Source: Betaproteobacteria bacterium
GTDB taxonomy: Bacteria > Pseudomonadota > Gammaproteobacteria > Burkholderiales > Burkholderiaceae_A
Length of the DNA stretch: 64,000 nucleotides
Assembly: GCA_016868255.1 (NCBI GenBank)
Contig: VGHN01000002.1
Location: 62,001-126,000, forward strand
Direction of reading: 5' to 3'
This document shows, in pieces, positions 48,549 through 58,499 of the stretch. The stretch's first letter is position 1. The number at the start of each line of letters is the position of its first letter. Made by a program: the position numbers and the translations under genes. Under the pieces are notes generated by a model, which worked only from the letters and a program-made list of their open reading frames with translations, was not told the origin of the DNA and did no database searches.

Positions 48549-49399
48549 CTCAGTTTCCTCTCTGCAGATTCCATGGTGTTGACCAGCAGCATGGCGATGG
48601 TCATTGGCCCAACCCCGCCAGGGACGGGGCTCACGGCAGCGGCCACCTGGGCCACGCCATCGGTGTCTACGTCTCCCACCAGTCGACCATCGGCGAGTCG
48701 ATTAATTCCAACATCAATGACGATGGCACCCGGCTTGACCATCTCGGCTGTGATCATCTGCGGGCGTCCCACAGCGGCAATTAGGATGTCAGCGCGTCGA
48801 GTATGGGCGCCCAGGTCTCGGGTCTTGCTGTTGCAGAGCGTCACGGTGGCGCCGGCCCGAAGAAGGAGCATGGCCATGGGCTTTCCAACGATATTGCTCG
48901 CACCCACCACCACAGCCTCGGCGCCTCGAAGGCTGGCACCCATGTGCTCGAGCATCTTCATGACGCCATAGGGGGTGCAAGGGCGAAAGACAGGCGCGCC
49001 GGTCATTAGGGCGCCGGCATTTTCGATGTGAAAACCGTCGACATCCTTCTCGGCCGAGATGGCCTCGATCACTCTCTGATCGTCGATCTGATCCGGCAAT
49101 GGGAGCTGGACCAGTATTCCATCGATGGCCGGGTCGGCGTTGAGACGGTCAACGACGGAGAGAAGCTCTGCCTCACTGCATTCTTGGGGAAGGGCGATGA
49201 GCTCGGAATGAAAGCCAGCGGCCTCGCATGCCTTGACCTTATTGCGCACGTAGACGGCCGAGGCGGGGTTGTTGCCCACTACAACGACGGTCAACCCCGG
49301 TGGACGGCCCATGCGATCAGAGAAGCGGGACGCACGGGTGGAAATCTCGCTGCGGATGCTTGCAGCGAGAGCGGTGCCATCGATTTTTTGAGCGCTCAT
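48545..49399 (-). CDS. folD: Methylenetetrahydrofolate dehydrogenase/cyclohydrolase
   Basis: FolD of 284 residues, interconverting methylene-, methenyl- and formyl-THF. It has [13 protein letters not shown] with the catalytic Lys, [16 protein letters not shown], the NADP-binding GASNIVGKP, and [11 protein letters not shown] at 49399 gives the normal N-terminus. First gene of the leftward folD-prlC-queC-xth chain. Confidence 0.96.
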   Translation of the reverse strand: MSAQKIDGTALAASIRSEISTRASRFSDRMGRPPGLTVVVVGNNPASAVYVRNKVKACEAAGFHSELIALPQECSEAELLSVVDRLNADPAIDGILVQLPLPDQIDDQRVIEAISAEKDVDGFHIENAGALMTGAPVFRPCTPYGVMKMLEHMGASLRGAEAVVVGASNIVGKPMAMLLLRAGATVTLCNSKTRDLGAHTRRADILIAAVGRPQMITAEMVKPGAIVIDVGINRLADGRLVGDVDTDGVAQVAAAVSPVPGGVGPMTIAMLLVNTMESAERKLR

Positions 49400-49442
49400 G
49401 ATGCGGTTGATCCTAGCATGAGGCCCCAAGCGCTCTGGGCGG

Positions 49443-49472
49443 TTGGACAAAGGGACTTCTATCGACTAGACT
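49443..49472 (+). promoter_or_regulatory. Putative promoter of tRNA-Ala-tRNA-Glu
   Basis: TTGGAC, an 18-bp spacer and TAGACT, ending 18 bp before tRNA-Ala. It lies in the 91-bp gap between the divergent folD start and the tRNA pair. The match to the sigma70 consensus is moderate. Confidence 0.4.
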
Positions 49473-49490
49473 GCCCGTTTTGCCGGCCAA

Positions 49491-49566
<76 letters not shown>

Positions 49567-49605
49567 AAATCGGTAGAAAAGTTCGTGTAGTTTGTTTTAA
49601 GTCCT

Positions 49606-49681
49606 GTCCCCTTCGTCTAGAGGCCTAGGACATCACCCTTTCACGGTGAGTACAGGGGTTCGAATCCCCTAGGGGACGCCA
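49606..49681 (+). tRNA. tRNA-Glu (TTC)
   Basis: A 76-nt tRNA with CCA encoded. Acceptor stem GTCCCCT/AGGGGAC, anticodon stem CACC.../GGTG with the loop reading TTC, so it is glutamate. Probably co-transcribed with tRNA-Ala. Confidence 0.97.
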
Positions 49682-49706
49682 TCTCTTCTTTGCCAATCCG
49701 TCTCCC

Positions 49707-50264
49707 ATGCCCATGGCTGCATCACACAAGCGACTTGTTCGGATGATGTTGGGGGGATGCCTTCTGGCAGCGCTCAATGGATGCAGCACCATGAGTCCAA
49801 GAGATGCGCTCGCAACGCTCGACCCACGCAACCCACTCTATGACACCGAAGACTGTCGGCAGGCGCGTCGGATTGCAGAGCGCTTCGAGGGTCGGGATCT
49901 CGCCCGAGGCGGCGCCGGAGTTGCGGCCGGCGTGGTGGTCGGTGTGGTGGCGGCGCCCATCGTGGGTGCCATTGAGGCCGATGCGGTGGCCAAAAAAGAA
50001 GCGGTGATTTCTCGGCTTAAGCAGGCCTGTGAGGGCCCAATCATTATCGATTCTCGCGACCCGAACAGAAAGCCCAGATTGCCGGAGAGGCAGCGCCAGT
50101 CCCTGGAAGACGCCCGCCAACGCGATGCCGAACGCGACCTTCAAGAGAGCCGAGGGCTGCCGATCGAGGAGCGTCTGCGCCGACTCGAGGCACTGCGCAC
50201 CCAAGGATTAATCAGCCAGGCGGAGTTCGAGGGCCGACGCCGACAAATCCTCAGCGGCCTATGA
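49707..50264 (+). CDS. Predicted lipoprotein with C-terminal SHOCT-like motif
   Basis: A 185-residue predicted lipoprotein. The basic N-terminus and hydrophobic core end in lipobox LNGC with Cys26 as the lipidated residue. A glycine/valine-rich hydrophobic segment (about 70-92), which could be a membrane or glycine-zipper helix, is followed by a charged helix. The last 33 residues (IEERLRRLEALRTQGLISQ, then EFEGRRRQIL) fit the SHOCT pattern seen at the ends of many bacterial proteins. Function unknown. ATG 49713 is an alternative start. Convergent with the PhoH gene. Confidence 0.75.
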   Translation: MPMAASHKRLVRMMLGGCLLAALNGCSTMSPRDALATLDPRNPLYDTEDCRQARRIAERFEGRDLARGGAGVAAGVVVGVVAAPIVGAIEADAVAKKEAVISRLKQACEGPIIIDSRDPNRKPRLPERQRQSLEDARQRDAERDLQESRGLPIEERLRRLEALRTQGLISQAEFEGRRRQILSGL

Positions 50265-50277
50265 GGCTGGGGAGTGT

Positions 50278-51930
50278 CTAGAGGGATTCGCTGGCGAAGT
50301 CGGCCAGGCGCGATCGCTCGCCACGTTGTAAGGTCACGTGACCACCATGCCCCCATCCCTTGAACCGGTCGACCACATAGCTCAGCCCAGACGAGCCCTC
50401 GGTCAGGTAGGGAGAATCGATCTGGGCAATATTCCCCATGCAGACCACCTTGGTGCCTGGGCCCGCTCGCGTAATTAACGCCTTCATCTGCTTGGGCGTG
50501 AGGTTCTGTGCCTCATCGATGATTAAAAACTTGCTGATGAAGGTGCGTCCGCGCATAAAGTTCATCGACTTCACCTTGATGCGGCTTCGAATCAAGTCTG
50601 AGGCAGCCGCACGCCCCCAGTCGCCGCCCGACTCCATGCCTCGATTGAGCACCTCGAGGTTGTCCTCGAGCGCCCCCATCCAAGGCTGCATCTTCTCCTC
50701 TTCCGTTCCAGGAAGGAACCCAATGTCGTCGCCAATGGGCACCGTGGCCCTGGTAACGATGATCTCGTTGTAGATCTTGCTCTCGAGGGTCTGGGCCAGG
50801 CCCGCTGCCAAAGCCAATAGGGTTTTGCCTGTGCCAGCCTGACCCAGTATCGAGACGAAATCAATCTCGGGGTTCATGAGGAGGCTGAGCGCGAAGTTCT
50901 GTTCGCGATTGCGGGCGGTGATGCCCCAGACGGCATTCTTGGCGTGGGTGAAGTCCCTGAGAACGCGGAGCACTGCGGTTCGGCCACGAACCTCTTGCAC
51001 CGTGGCATAGAGAGGCTTGGGGCCCTCATCGAAGACAAATTGGTTGATGTGAAAGGCTGCGCAGAGCGGGCCGGTGACTCGGTAGTAGCTCAGTCCCCCT
51101 TGCTGCCAAGATCCCATGTTTTTGCCATGGGACTCCCAGAAATCGGTCGGCAGGGCGAGGCTGCCGGTATAGAGAAGGTCCGCGTCATCGATGACCTGGT
51201 CGTTGAAATAGTCCTCGGCGGCCAACCCCAGGGCGTGGGCCTTGATCCGGATATTGATGTCCTTCGAGACCAGCACAACCTCTCGCTCAGGAAACCGAGT
51301 GCGAAGGGCTCGCACCACCGAGAGAATCTGGTTGTCGGCTTTCCCCTCTGTAAGCCCAACAACTGGCCCCACCTGAAAGCCCTCGGTCTGAAAAAACAGC
51401 TTGCCCGTGGCGTCGGAATGGCCGATTGAGCTCAGCGGGAGACCCTCATCGAGTCTTGGTCGACGATCATCGGGTAGCGCCTCAATCAGCGCGTCGAGGC
51501 TGCGGGAGACTTGTCGGACATTGCGCGCGACCTCCGAGAGCCCCTTCTTGTGGCCATCGAGCTCCTCGAGAGTGGTCATGGGCAGGTAGACGTCGTGCTC
51601 TTCAAAGCGAAATAGGCTGCTGGGGTCGTGCATAAGCACGTTCGTATCGAGTACGAAAATCTTTGCCACCCCGCTGGCGCGTCGGGCCGATCGAGCAGCG
51701 CCCACTTGGGGCTTGCGAATGGCGACGACGCGCTCATCTCGGCCCGGTGCTTTGGTTGCGTCCGCGACTCGGTCGGGCATTCGGGCGCTGAAATTGCCGG
51801 GCTCGACCACTGAATCGTCGTCGAGGGCGCTACTGCGCCGGCGACTTGCCGGCAAGGTTGCCTTGGCAAGGATCGAATCGTCCTTCTTGAGCAAGGTGGC
51901 GGGCTTGGTAGGGGCCTTCGGTAGGGGCAT
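50278..51930 (-). CDS. PIN-PhoH family ATPase (PhoH2/YlaK-like)
   Basis: A 550-residue fusion: a disordered basic N-terminus (1-88), a PIN-domain nuclease (FVLDTNVLMHDP near 92, then acidic residues ...DNQILSVVRAL and VSKDINIRIKA), and a C-terminal PhoH P-loop ATPase with GQAGTGKTLLAL near 363 and LIIDEAQNLTPKQMK near 465. Related PhoH2 proteins are reported to unwind and cut RNA. It is 54 bp upstream (transcriptionally) of nothing in the same direction except bcp, which precedes it on the minus strand. Confidence 0.9.
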   Translation of the reverse strand: MPLPKAPTKPATLLKKDDSILAKATLPASRRRSSALDDDSVVEPGNFSARMPDRVADATKAPGRDERVVAIRKPQVGAARSARRASGVAKIFVLDTNVLMHDPSSLFRFEEHDVYLPMTTLEELDGHKKGLSEVARNVRQVSRSLDALIEALPDDRRPRLDEGLPLSSIGHSDATGKLFFQTEGFQVGPVVGLTEGKADNQILSVVRALRTRFPEREVVLVSKDINIRIKAHALGLAAEDYFNDQVIDDADLLYTGSLALPTDFWESHGKNMGSWQQGGLSYYRVTGPLCAAFHINQFVFDEGPKPLYATVQEVRGRTAVLRVLRDFTHAKNAVWGITARNREQNFALSLLMNPEIDFVSILGQAGTGKTLLALAAGLAQTLESKIYNEIIVTRATVPIGDDIGFLPGTEEEKMQPWMGALEDNLEVLNRGMESGGDWGRAAASDLIRSRIKVKSMNFMRGRTFISKFLIIDEAQNLTPKQMKALITRAGPGTKVVCMGNIAQIDSPYLTEGSSGLSYVVDRFKGWGHGGHVTLQRGERSRLADFASESL

Positions 51931-51984
51931 TCGAGCGTCTTCTTTCTTGGAATTATTGGATGAGAACTGGCCGCAATCTGGTGC

Positions 51985-52458
51985 TTACGGCAGCGACCGA
52001 GCGGCCTCTAAAGCCTCCTGTGCGTGGCCATTGACCGAGACCCCTCGCCAGACCCTGCGAAGGATTCCTGCTCGGTCAAAAAGAAAACTGCTTCGTTCGA
52101 TTCCCTGAACGGTCTTGCCATACATATTCTTTTCCTTGATCACCCCAAATCGGTTGCAGAGCGCGCTTTGGGTGTCTGCCACGAGTGTCACGCTGAGCGT
52201 GTATTTATCGATGAACCGCTGGTGTGAGGAGAGGCCATCTCGGCTGACACCCACGACTTGGGTGTCTGCGAGGAGAAACTCACCATGAAGGCGGCTGAAG
52301 TCTTGGCTTTCAATGGTGCAGCCGGGCGTGTCGTCCTTTGGATAGAAGTACACCAGGAGCTGGTGGCCCTTGTAATGATTCAGAGAGATCGCTCCAAGGT
52401 CGGTCTGGACCTCTAGATTGGGGAGTGAATCCCCGATGGCGATGGTTTGAACGGTCAT
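51985..52458 (-). CDS. bcp: Peroxiredoxin of the Bcp/PrxQ family
   Basis: Thioredoxin-fold peroxidase of 157 residues, reducing hydroperoxides. The peroxidatic cysteine is Cys47 in DDTPGCT. The usual resolving cysteine five residues later is absent (Gln52), and the alternative position in helix 3 (about 83) is Ile. Cys101 is the only other cysteine. ATG at 52458 overlaps the stop of the upstream DUF498 gene by 4 bp. Confidence 0.93.
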   Translation of the reverse strand: MTVQTIAIGDSLPNLEVQTDLGAISLNHYKGHQLLVYFYPKDDTPGCTIESQDFSRLHGEFLLADTQVVGVSRDGLSSHQRFIDKYTLSVTLVADTQSALCNRFGVIKEKNMYGKTVQGIERSSFLFDRAGILRRVWRGVSVNGHAQEALEAARSLP

Positions 52459-52910
52459 TCGGACAGGCTCCTTTCTGCGAGTTGAGGCGGGGATCTCTGG
52501 GAATCGCTGGGGTTGGACTCGATGATCAGTGCGGCAAGCACCCGTCTTCCTTCGGCTGCCAGCAGATTGAACGTCCGGCAGGCGGCAGGGGTGTCCATGC
52601 ACTCCACGCCGATCGGCGCTTCGCCGGCGGGTCCTCGCGACATTAGGCAGGAGAGGACTTTGGGTGGGGGAAACCGTTGCTTCTGCCCCGTCCCGAGCAG
52701 AAGGAGTTCAACATCTTGGCCTCGAAGGGCCGAGAGGGCGCCGTTATCAAGGTCTTCGAAGGATCGAACGGGCCATTCGGCAGGTGCTTTGAAGGGGGAG
52801 ACGACAGTTGAGCCGAGGATTCTCGACCCATTGATTTCCACGAAGCCAGGTCCATGGGCAGTGATGGTGAACTGGCTGGCAGGAAGGTCCGGCTGCAGTT
52901 TTGAAGGCAT
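52455..52910 (-). CDS. Mth938-like (DUF498) protein
   Basis: A 151-residue protein of the DUF498/Mth938 family (human relative NDUFAF3). Landmarks are LLLGTGQKQRFPPP near 68 and GVECMDTPAACRTFNLLAAEGRRV near 100-125. Cytoplasmic; function unknown in bacteria, though often next to secretion or redox genes. ATG at 52910 gives the normal N-terminus. Overlaps bcp by 4 bp and is divergent from alaC, with 78 bp between. Confidence 0.88.
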   Translation of the reverse strand: MPSKLQPDLPASQFTITAHGPGFVEINGSRILGSTVVSPFKAPAEWPVRSFEDLDNGALSALRGQDVELLLLGTGQKQRFPPPKVLSCLMSRGPAGEAPIGVECMDTPAACRTFNLLAAEGRRVLAALIIESNPSDSQRSPPQLAERSLSE

Positions 52911-52988
52911 TGGGGATGAGACTAGCAGAGTTTCTTTAAGTTTTCGCCCACGCCGACACAGGTTACAGTTAGCACTTCTCCCAATTCC

Positions 52989-54233
52989 ATGAAGCCCTTT
53001 CCCAGAATCCAACGACTGCCCCCCTACGTCTTCAACATCACGGGGGAGCTAAAAATGTCCGAACGCCGGCGTGGCGAGGACATTGTCGACATGAGCATGG
53101 GCAATCCGGATGGTGCGACCCCTCCCCACATCGTGGAGAAGCTCGTGGAGGCGGCGCAAAAAGACCACACCCACGGTTATTCAGTCTCAAAGGGCATCCC
53201 CCGCCTGCGCAAGGCCATCGCCACTTGGTACCAGAGGCGGTATCAAGTGGACCTCGATCCAGACCACGAGGCCATTGTCACTATTGGGTCTAAAGAAGGT
53301 CTGGCGCATCTAATGCTGGCAACGCTCGACCGTGGCGATACCGTGCTGGTTCCCAACCCCTCTTATCCCATCCACATTTACGGGGCGATCATTGCGGGCG
53401 CCGATATCCGCTCTGTCCGCATGACGAGCAACGTCGACTTCTTCGAGGAGCTCGAGCGGGCCATTCGTGAGTCCATCCCGAAGCCCAAGATGATGATTCT
53501 GGGGTTTCCAAGCAACCCCACCGCGCAGTGCGTTGACCTCTCGTTCTTCGAGCGCGTGGTGGCCCTGGCCAAAGAGCACGACATTTTGGTGGTCCATGAC
53601 TTGGCCTATGCAGACATCTGTTTCGATGGCTACGAGGCGCCCTCGATCATGCAGGTGCCGGGTGCGCGCGATGTTGCGGTTGAATTCTTCACACTGAGCA
53701 AGTCATACAACATGGCCGGCTGGCGGGTCGGCTTCATGGTGGGCAATCGCGAATTGGTCTCGGCCCTGGCTCGAATCAAGAGCTACCACGACTATGGCAC
53801 CTTCACCCCGATTCAGGTCGCTTCCGTGATTGCGTTGGAGGGGCCTCAGGATTGCGTGGAAGAGGTTCGCCGAAAGTACCAGGCCCGACGCGATGTCTTG
53901 GCCCGGGGCCTGATCGATGCCGGTTGGCCGGTTGAGATTCCCAAGGCATCGATGTACATCTGGGCGAAGATCCCGGAGGCTTACCAGGCCATGGGCTCGC
54001 TCGAGTTCGCCAAGAAGCTGCTTCTCGAGGCCAAGGTCGCGGTATCACCCGGGGTTGGATTTGGTGACTACGGAGACACCCACGTTCGCTTCGCGCTCAT
54101 TGAGAATGAGCATCGAATTCGTCAGGCCGTGCGAGGCATCAAGGAAATGTTCCGTCGCGACGGGCTGATACGAATGCCTCAGGATTCGTCGGCCGATCTG
54201 GCGGCCTCGGTGGGTGACGGCAATGGCCGCTAA
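52989..54233 (+). CDS. alaC: Alanine transaminase AlaC
   Basis: Fold-type I aminotransferase of 414 residues. It begins with the family hallmark [11 protein letters not shown], has GNPDGATP near 37, and the PLP lysine in [16 protein letters not shown] near 238. In Burkholderiales this gene regularly stands before hom and thrC. The hom start overlaps its last 11 bp. Confidence 0.93.
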   Translation: MKPFPRIQRLPPYVFNITGELKMSERRRGEDIVDMSMGNPDGATPPHIVEKLVEAAQKDHTHGYSVSKGIPRLRKAIATWYQRRYQVDLDPDHEAIVTIGSKEGLAHLMLATLDRGDTVLVPNPSYPIHIYGAIIAGADIRSVRMTSNVDFFEELERAIRESIPKPKMMILGFPSNPTAQCVDLSFFERVVALAKEHDILVVHDLAYADICFDGYEAPSIMQVPGARDVAVEFFTLSKSYNMAGWRVGFMVGNRELVSALARIKSYHDYGTFTPIQVASVIALEGPQDCVEEVRRKYQARRDVLARGLIDAGWPVEIPKASMYIWAKIPEAYQAMGSLEFAKKLLLEAKVAVSPGVGFGDYGDTHVRFALIENEHRIRQAVRGIKEMFRRDGLIRMPQDSSADLAASVGDGNGR

Positions 54234-55557
54234 GCCTCTCAATCAAAGCGCCGCACTTCGAGTGGGCCTGGCCGGTCTTGGCACCGTTGGGGGTGGGGTG
54301 ATGTCTGTGCTCTCTCGCAACGCCGAGGAGATCGGCCGCCGCGCCGGCCGCCCGATCCAGATTGTCGCTGTGGCCGATCTTGATTCTGCAAAGCGAAAAG
54401 AAGCGCAGTCCAATGGTGTTGCTGCTTTCGAGAATGCCCTCGAGATGTTGGAGAAGGCCGAGCTCGATGTCCTTATCGAATTAATTGGTGGCTACGGATT
54501 CGCCAAGGACTTGGTTTTGGCAGCGGTGGGCCGTGGACTCAACGTGGTCACGGCGAACAAGGCTTTGCTTGCCGTGCACGGCAATGAGATTTTTGCCAAG
54601 GCCGAAGCAAAAGGTGCCACCGTGGCATTCGAGGCGGCGGTGGCCGGTGGAATCCCCATTATCAAGGCCCTTCGAGAGGGCCTGGTTGCCAATCAAATCC
54701 TCTCGGTGGCCGGAATTATCAACGGCACCACCAACTTTATTCTCAGCGAAATGCGCGAGAAGGGCCTGTCCTTCGCGGAGGTTCTTGCGGAGGCACAGCG
54801 TCTTGGTTATGCCGAGGCCGATCCCACCTTTGACGTAGAGGGTGTGGATGCAGCCCATAAGATCACGCTGCTCTCGGCCATGGCCTTCGGCATGTCGGTG
54901 CGTTTTGAGCAGGCCCACATCGAGGGCATCTCAAGGCTCGACTCCCAGGACATCGCCTATGCCGATCGACTCGGCTATCGAATCAAGCTCCTCGGTATCA
55001 CGCGCCGCCGTCCTCAGGGAATTGAGTTGCGTGTCCATCCCACACTGATCCCCGCCAAGCGACTCATCGCCAATGTGGAAGGTGCGATGAACGCGGTGGT
55101 GGTTCGCGGCGATGCGGTCGGAGAAACGCTTTATTACGGCAAGGGCGCGGGCGCGGAGCCCACGGCCAGCGCCGTGATCGCCGATCTTGTTGACCTGGCC
55201 CGCTCGGCGGATGTGCCAGCCAGTTCGCGCGTTCCGCATCTGGGTTTTCAGCCCAAGCATCGCGAGGAGCTCCAGGTTCTGCCGATCGACTCGATTGAGT
55301 CGGGCTACTACCTTCGTCTGCGCGTCTCGGATGAGTCCGGCGTGCTGGCCGACATTACGAAGGTGCTCGCCGATTCCAAGATTTCTATCGATGCGTTCTT
55401 TCAACGCGAGGCCGATGACGGCCAGAAACAGACCGATGTCATCTTGCTCACGCACACCTGCAAAGAGTCTCAGATTCTCTCGGCCTTGAAGACCATCTCT
55501 TCGCTCAAGACAGTCCTCGCGGCACCAGTGATGTTGCGGGTTGAGAGTTTTGAATAA
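54223..55557 (+). CDS. hom: Homoserine dehydrogenase
   Basis: NAD(P)-dependent homoserine dehydrogenase of 444 residues in the threonine/methionine pathway. It has the Rossmann motif GLGTVGGGV near 17, ANKALLA near 105, the substrate region [14 protein letters not shown] near 165 and [16 protein letters not shown] near 203, and a C-terminal ACT domain (about 360-444) for feedback inhibition. ATG at 54223 is chosen over GTG at 54214. It overlaps thrC by one base (TAATG). Confidence 0.96.
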   Translation: MAAKPLNQSAALRVGLAGLGTVGGGVMSVLSRNAEEIGRRAGRPIQIVAVADLDSAKRKEAQSNGVAAFENALEMLEKAELDVLIELIGGYGFAKDLVLAAVGRGLNVVTANKALLAVHGNEIFAKAEAKGATVAFEAAVAGGIPIIKALREGLVANQILSVAGIINGTTNFILSEMREKGLSFAEVLAEAQRLGYAEADPTFDVEGVDAAHKITLLSAMAFGMSVRFEQAHIEGISRLDSQDIAYADRLGYRIKLLGITRRRPQGIELRVHPTLIPAKRLIANVEGAMNAVVVRGDAVGETLYYGKGAGAEPTASAVIADLVDLARSADVPASSRVPHLGFQPKHREELQVLPIDSIESGYYLRLRVSDESGVLADITKVLADSKISIDAFFQREADDGQKQTDVILLTHTCKESQILSALKTISSLKTVLAAPVMLRVESFE

Positions 55558-57005
55558 TGCCGCTTAAATATCGGTCGACCCGCTCTACCCAGGGGTTGGG
55601 CAGTTTTCAAGACATTCTTCTCGAGGGGCTGGCTCCAGATGGCGGCCTCGCGGTTCCAGAGCAGATTCCTTTGGTGCCCCCGCAGACCATCGAGTCCTGG
55701 CTTGAGAAGGGCTATGCGGGCCTTGCGTGTTCGGTTCTTTCTTGCTTTGCCGACGATATTCCCACCGAGGACCTAGATCGATTGACTCGCTCGGCTTATC
55801 AGGCCGAGAAGTTTGGTGGCCACACGGAGATCGCTCCGCTTCGCCACCTTGGCGAGGAGGGCCAGACCAACATCGCCTTGCTCGAGCTATCGAATGGGCC
55901 CACCCTGGCATTCAAAGACATGGCCATGCAGATGCTTGGGGAGTTGTTTGAGTATGTCTTGTCGAAAGAGGGCTCCCGACTCAATATTCTTGGGGCCACC
56001 TCGGGAGACACGGGAAGTGCTGCCGAGTACGCCATGCGGGGTCGGTCTCGTGTTGCGGTAGTGATGCTCTCGCCCGAGGGACGAATGAGTGCTTTTCAGC
56101 GTGCCCAGATGTACTCCTTGCAAGACGCCAACATTCACAACCTCTCTGTGCCGGGCAGTTTCGATGACTGCCAAGACCTCGTCAAGGCCGTCTCGGCCGA
56201 TTTGCCTTTCAAGCAGCGCCATTGCATTGGGTCGGTCAACTCCATCAACTGGGCACGCATTGCATCTCAGGTGGTTTACTACTTTGCTGCCTACGGACAG
56301 GCCATGCGGCTCTATGGGCTGCGTTTTGGCGCACCCATCTCGGTTAGTGTCCCGTCTGGCAACTTTGGCAACGTCTTGTCGGGTTATGTCGCCAAGCGCA
56401 TGGGCCTGCCAATCGGGCGGCTCGTGGTGGCCACCAACGAGAACAATGTTCTCGATGAATTCTTCAAGACCGGACGCTATCGACCCCGAAGCAGTGCCGC
56501 GACCCATATCACTTCGAGCCCTTCCATGGACATTTCGAAGGCATCCAATTTCGAGCGCTATGTCTTTGACGTTCTTGGATGCGATGCGGAGCGGCTTGCC
56601 CGACTCTGGGAGGAGTTGCGTGCAAATGGTGAGTTCGATCTCTCCGATGCAGCGACGCAGTCGGCCATTGCGCAATCGGGCCTGGTTTCGGGAGCCAGTC
56701 ACCATGCGGCAAGGCTGGAGACGATTCGGGACTGCCACCAGCGGTACCAGCGCGTTATCGACCCGCATACAGCCGATGGCCTCTATGTCGCGCGTCGGTA
56801 CCTGGAGCGGGGCGTGCCGATGATTTGCCTCGAGACAGCGCTGCCCTCCAAGTTTGAAGAGACCATCGTTGAGGCGCTTGGTCATGGCATTGCGCGTCCC
56901 GTCGGTCTTGAGTCGATTGAATCATTGCCTCAGCGGGTGAAGCCGATTCAGAACGACGTCGAGCTGCTCAAGCGCTACATTGCTGAGAACACCCCCAACG
57001 CCTAG
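55557..57005 (+). CDS. thrC: Threonine synthase
   Basis: PLP-dependent threonine synthase of 482 residues, the long type typical of proteobacteria. The N-terminal YRSTRSTQGLGSFQDILLEGLAPDGGL and the PLP lysine in TLAFKDMAMQ near 120 are clear, with GATSGDTGSAAEYAM near 145. ATG shares one base with the hom stop, indicating translational coupling. moeA follows after 3 bp. Confidence 0.97.
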   Translation: MPLKYRSTRSTQGLGSFQDILLEGLAPDGGLAVPEQIPLVPPQTIESWLEKGYAGLACSVLSCFADDIPTEDLDRLTRSAYQAEKFGGHTEIAPLRHLGEEGQTNIALLELSNGPTLAFKDMAMQMLGELFEYVLSKEGSRLNILGATSGDTGSAAEYAMRGRSRVAVVMLSPEGRMSAFQRAQMYSLQDANIHNLSVPGSFDDCQDLVKAVSADLPFKQRHCIGSVNSINWARIASQVVYYFAAYGQAMRLYGLRFGAPISVSVPSGNFGNVLSGYVAKRMGLPIGRLVVATNENNVLDEFFKTGRYRPRSSAATHITSSPSMDISKASNFERYVFDVLGCDAERLARLWEELRANGEFDLSDAATQSAIAQSGLVSGASHHAARLETIRDCHQRYQRVIDPHTADGLYVARRYLERGVPMICLETALPSKFEETIVEALGHGIARPVGLESIESLPQRVKPIQNDVELLKRYIAENTPNA

Positions 57006-57008
57006 CGC

Positions 57009-58202
57009 ATGAAGACGCTCGAGCAGGCGACTGAGCAACTTCTTGACCGGGCCGCGGCGCTGGTCGAGAGAGAGTCCGTCCCACTCGACGCTTTATTGGG
57101 TCGTGTCTTGGCCGATCCGATCGTCTCGGCGGTCGATGTTCCCAGTTTCGAGAACAGCCAGGTGGATGGCTATGCGTTGCGACTGAGCGATCTCCCAGAT
57201 TCAGGTGGGTTGCCGGTCTCTCAGCGAATTGCAGCGGGCGCCCCTGCAGGCCCCCTTGAGCCAAACACGGTGGCAAGGATATTCACTGGTGCGCCGGTGC
57301 CCGCGGGTGCCGATGCAGTGGCGATGCAGGAGGACTGTGAAATCGACCCCGATGGTCAAGTTCTTGTTCGCGCACCACTGAAGCAGGGGGAAAACATTCG
57401 CCCGAGGGGCGGGGACCTTCGAGCGGGACAGACTGCGCTGCCACCTGGGCGTCGACTTTCGGCAGCCGACATTGGTTTAATTGCCTCTCTGGGCCATGGT
57501 CATGCAACTGTGGTGAGAAGGCTCAGAGTGGCGGTGTTCTCGAGCGGCAATGAATTGCGCCAGCCGGGATCGCCACTCGATGCGGGTCAAATTTATGACA
57601 GCAACCGACCGATGGTGATGTCACTCGTGAGAGGCTTGGGTGCGGAAGTGATTGACATGGGCTGCCTGCCCGATCGGCTCGACGTTACAGCAGGGGCGCT
57701 TGCCGAGGCCTCAGAGCGGGCCGACGTTATTCTGACTTGTGGTGGTGTCTCCGTTGGTGAAGAGGACCACATTAAGGCAGCGGTGCAGCAAGAGGGTGCT
57801 TTGGCGCTCTGGAAGATTGCCATCAAACCCGGCAAGCCATTCGCGTTTGGGAAAGTGGGTGGGGCCGATTTTCTTGGAATGCCGGGCAATCCCGTGTCTG
57901 CCTGGGTCACTTTCGTGTTTCTGGTGCGACCCTTCCTGCTCAAGCGCTCGGGAGTCTTGTTGGTTGACCCACGGTTCCATGTCTGCCGGGCCGCTTTCGA
58001 GCGATCTCAGCCCGACCCACGACAGGAGTTCCTTCGTGCCAGCCTCGATGCGCAGGGACAGGTCGTTCCCCATGCACGGCAGAACTCCCAGATTCTCTCC
58101 TCGATTGCTGAATCCGAGGGGCTGGTTGAGGTCCCGATGGAGACCCCCGTGCGGCGAGGTGATTTGCTCCGCTTCTACCCATTCGGGTCATTGCTGTCCT
58201 AG
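57009..58202 (+). CDS. moeA: Molybdopterin molybdenumtransferase MoeA
   Basis: MoeA of 397 residues, inserting molybdate into adenylated molybdopterin. It has FENSQVDGYALR near 45, GAPVPAGADAV near 97, GGVSVGEEDHIK near 243 and MPGNPVSAWVTF near 290. It is co-directional with thrC and followed by moaD and moaE, forming a molybdenum-cofactor block that matches mogA elsewhere in the window. Confidence 0.95.
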   Translation: MKTLEQATEQLLDRAAALVERESVPLDALLGRVLADPIVSAVDVPSFENSQVDGYALRLSDLPDSGGLPVSQRIAAGAPAGPLEPNTVARIFTGAPVPAGADAVAMQEDCEIDPDGQVLVRAPLKQGENIRPRGGDLRAGQTALPPGRRLSAADIGLIASLGHGHATVVRRLRVAVFSSGNELRQPGSPLDAGQIYDSNRPMVMSLVRGLGAEVIDMGCLPDRLDVTAGALAEASERADVILTCGGVSVGEEDHIKAAVQQEGALALWKIAIKPGKPFAFGKVGGADFLGMPGNPVSAWVTFVFLVRPFLLKRSGVLLVDPRFHVCRAAFERSQPDPRQEFLRASLDAQGQVVPHARQNSQILSSIAESEGLVEVPMETPVRRGDLLRFYPFGSLLS

Positions 58203-58211
58203 CATAGCCAT

Positions 58212-58493
58212 ATGGGCATTCAAACTGAGACCACCACAATCCAGATCCGATTGATGCTGTTCGCATCGCTGCGGGAACTTGCTGGCCATTCCGAGGAGCG
58301 ACTCTCACTGTCCGGACCTCAGTCGGTCGGCTCGGTTCGTGCGCTGCTTGCCGCGAGGGGCGATCGATGGAACAACGCATTGCTGGACTCGACTCGGGTG
58401 CGGGCCGCCCTGAATCAGCAATTGGCCAACGAGCAGACAACCCTCTCTGATGGGGACGAGTTGGCCTTCTTCCCTCCAGTGACAGGGGGTTGA
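58212..58493 (+). CDS. moaD: Molybdopterin synthase small subunit MoaD
   Basis: Ubiquitin-like sulfur carrier of 93 residues ending in the required Gly-Gly (LAFFPPVTGG). It carries the thiocarboxylate sulfur into precursor Z together with MoaE. It lies between moeA and moaE, 6 bp before the latter. Confidence 0.94.
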   Translation: MGIQTETTTIQIRLMLFASLRELAGHSEERLSLSGPQSVGSVRALLAARGDRWNNALLDSTRVRAALNQQLANEQTTLSDGDELAFFPPVTGG

Positions 58494-58499
58494 GTCTCA

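Noticed and set aside
54045..54242. Small minus-strand frame at the alaC-hom junction
   Set aside because: Antisense to two clear genes, with no supporting signal.
55887..56885. 332-residue open frame antisense to thrC
   Set aside because: Shadow of thrC, whose PLP motifs and length are clear.
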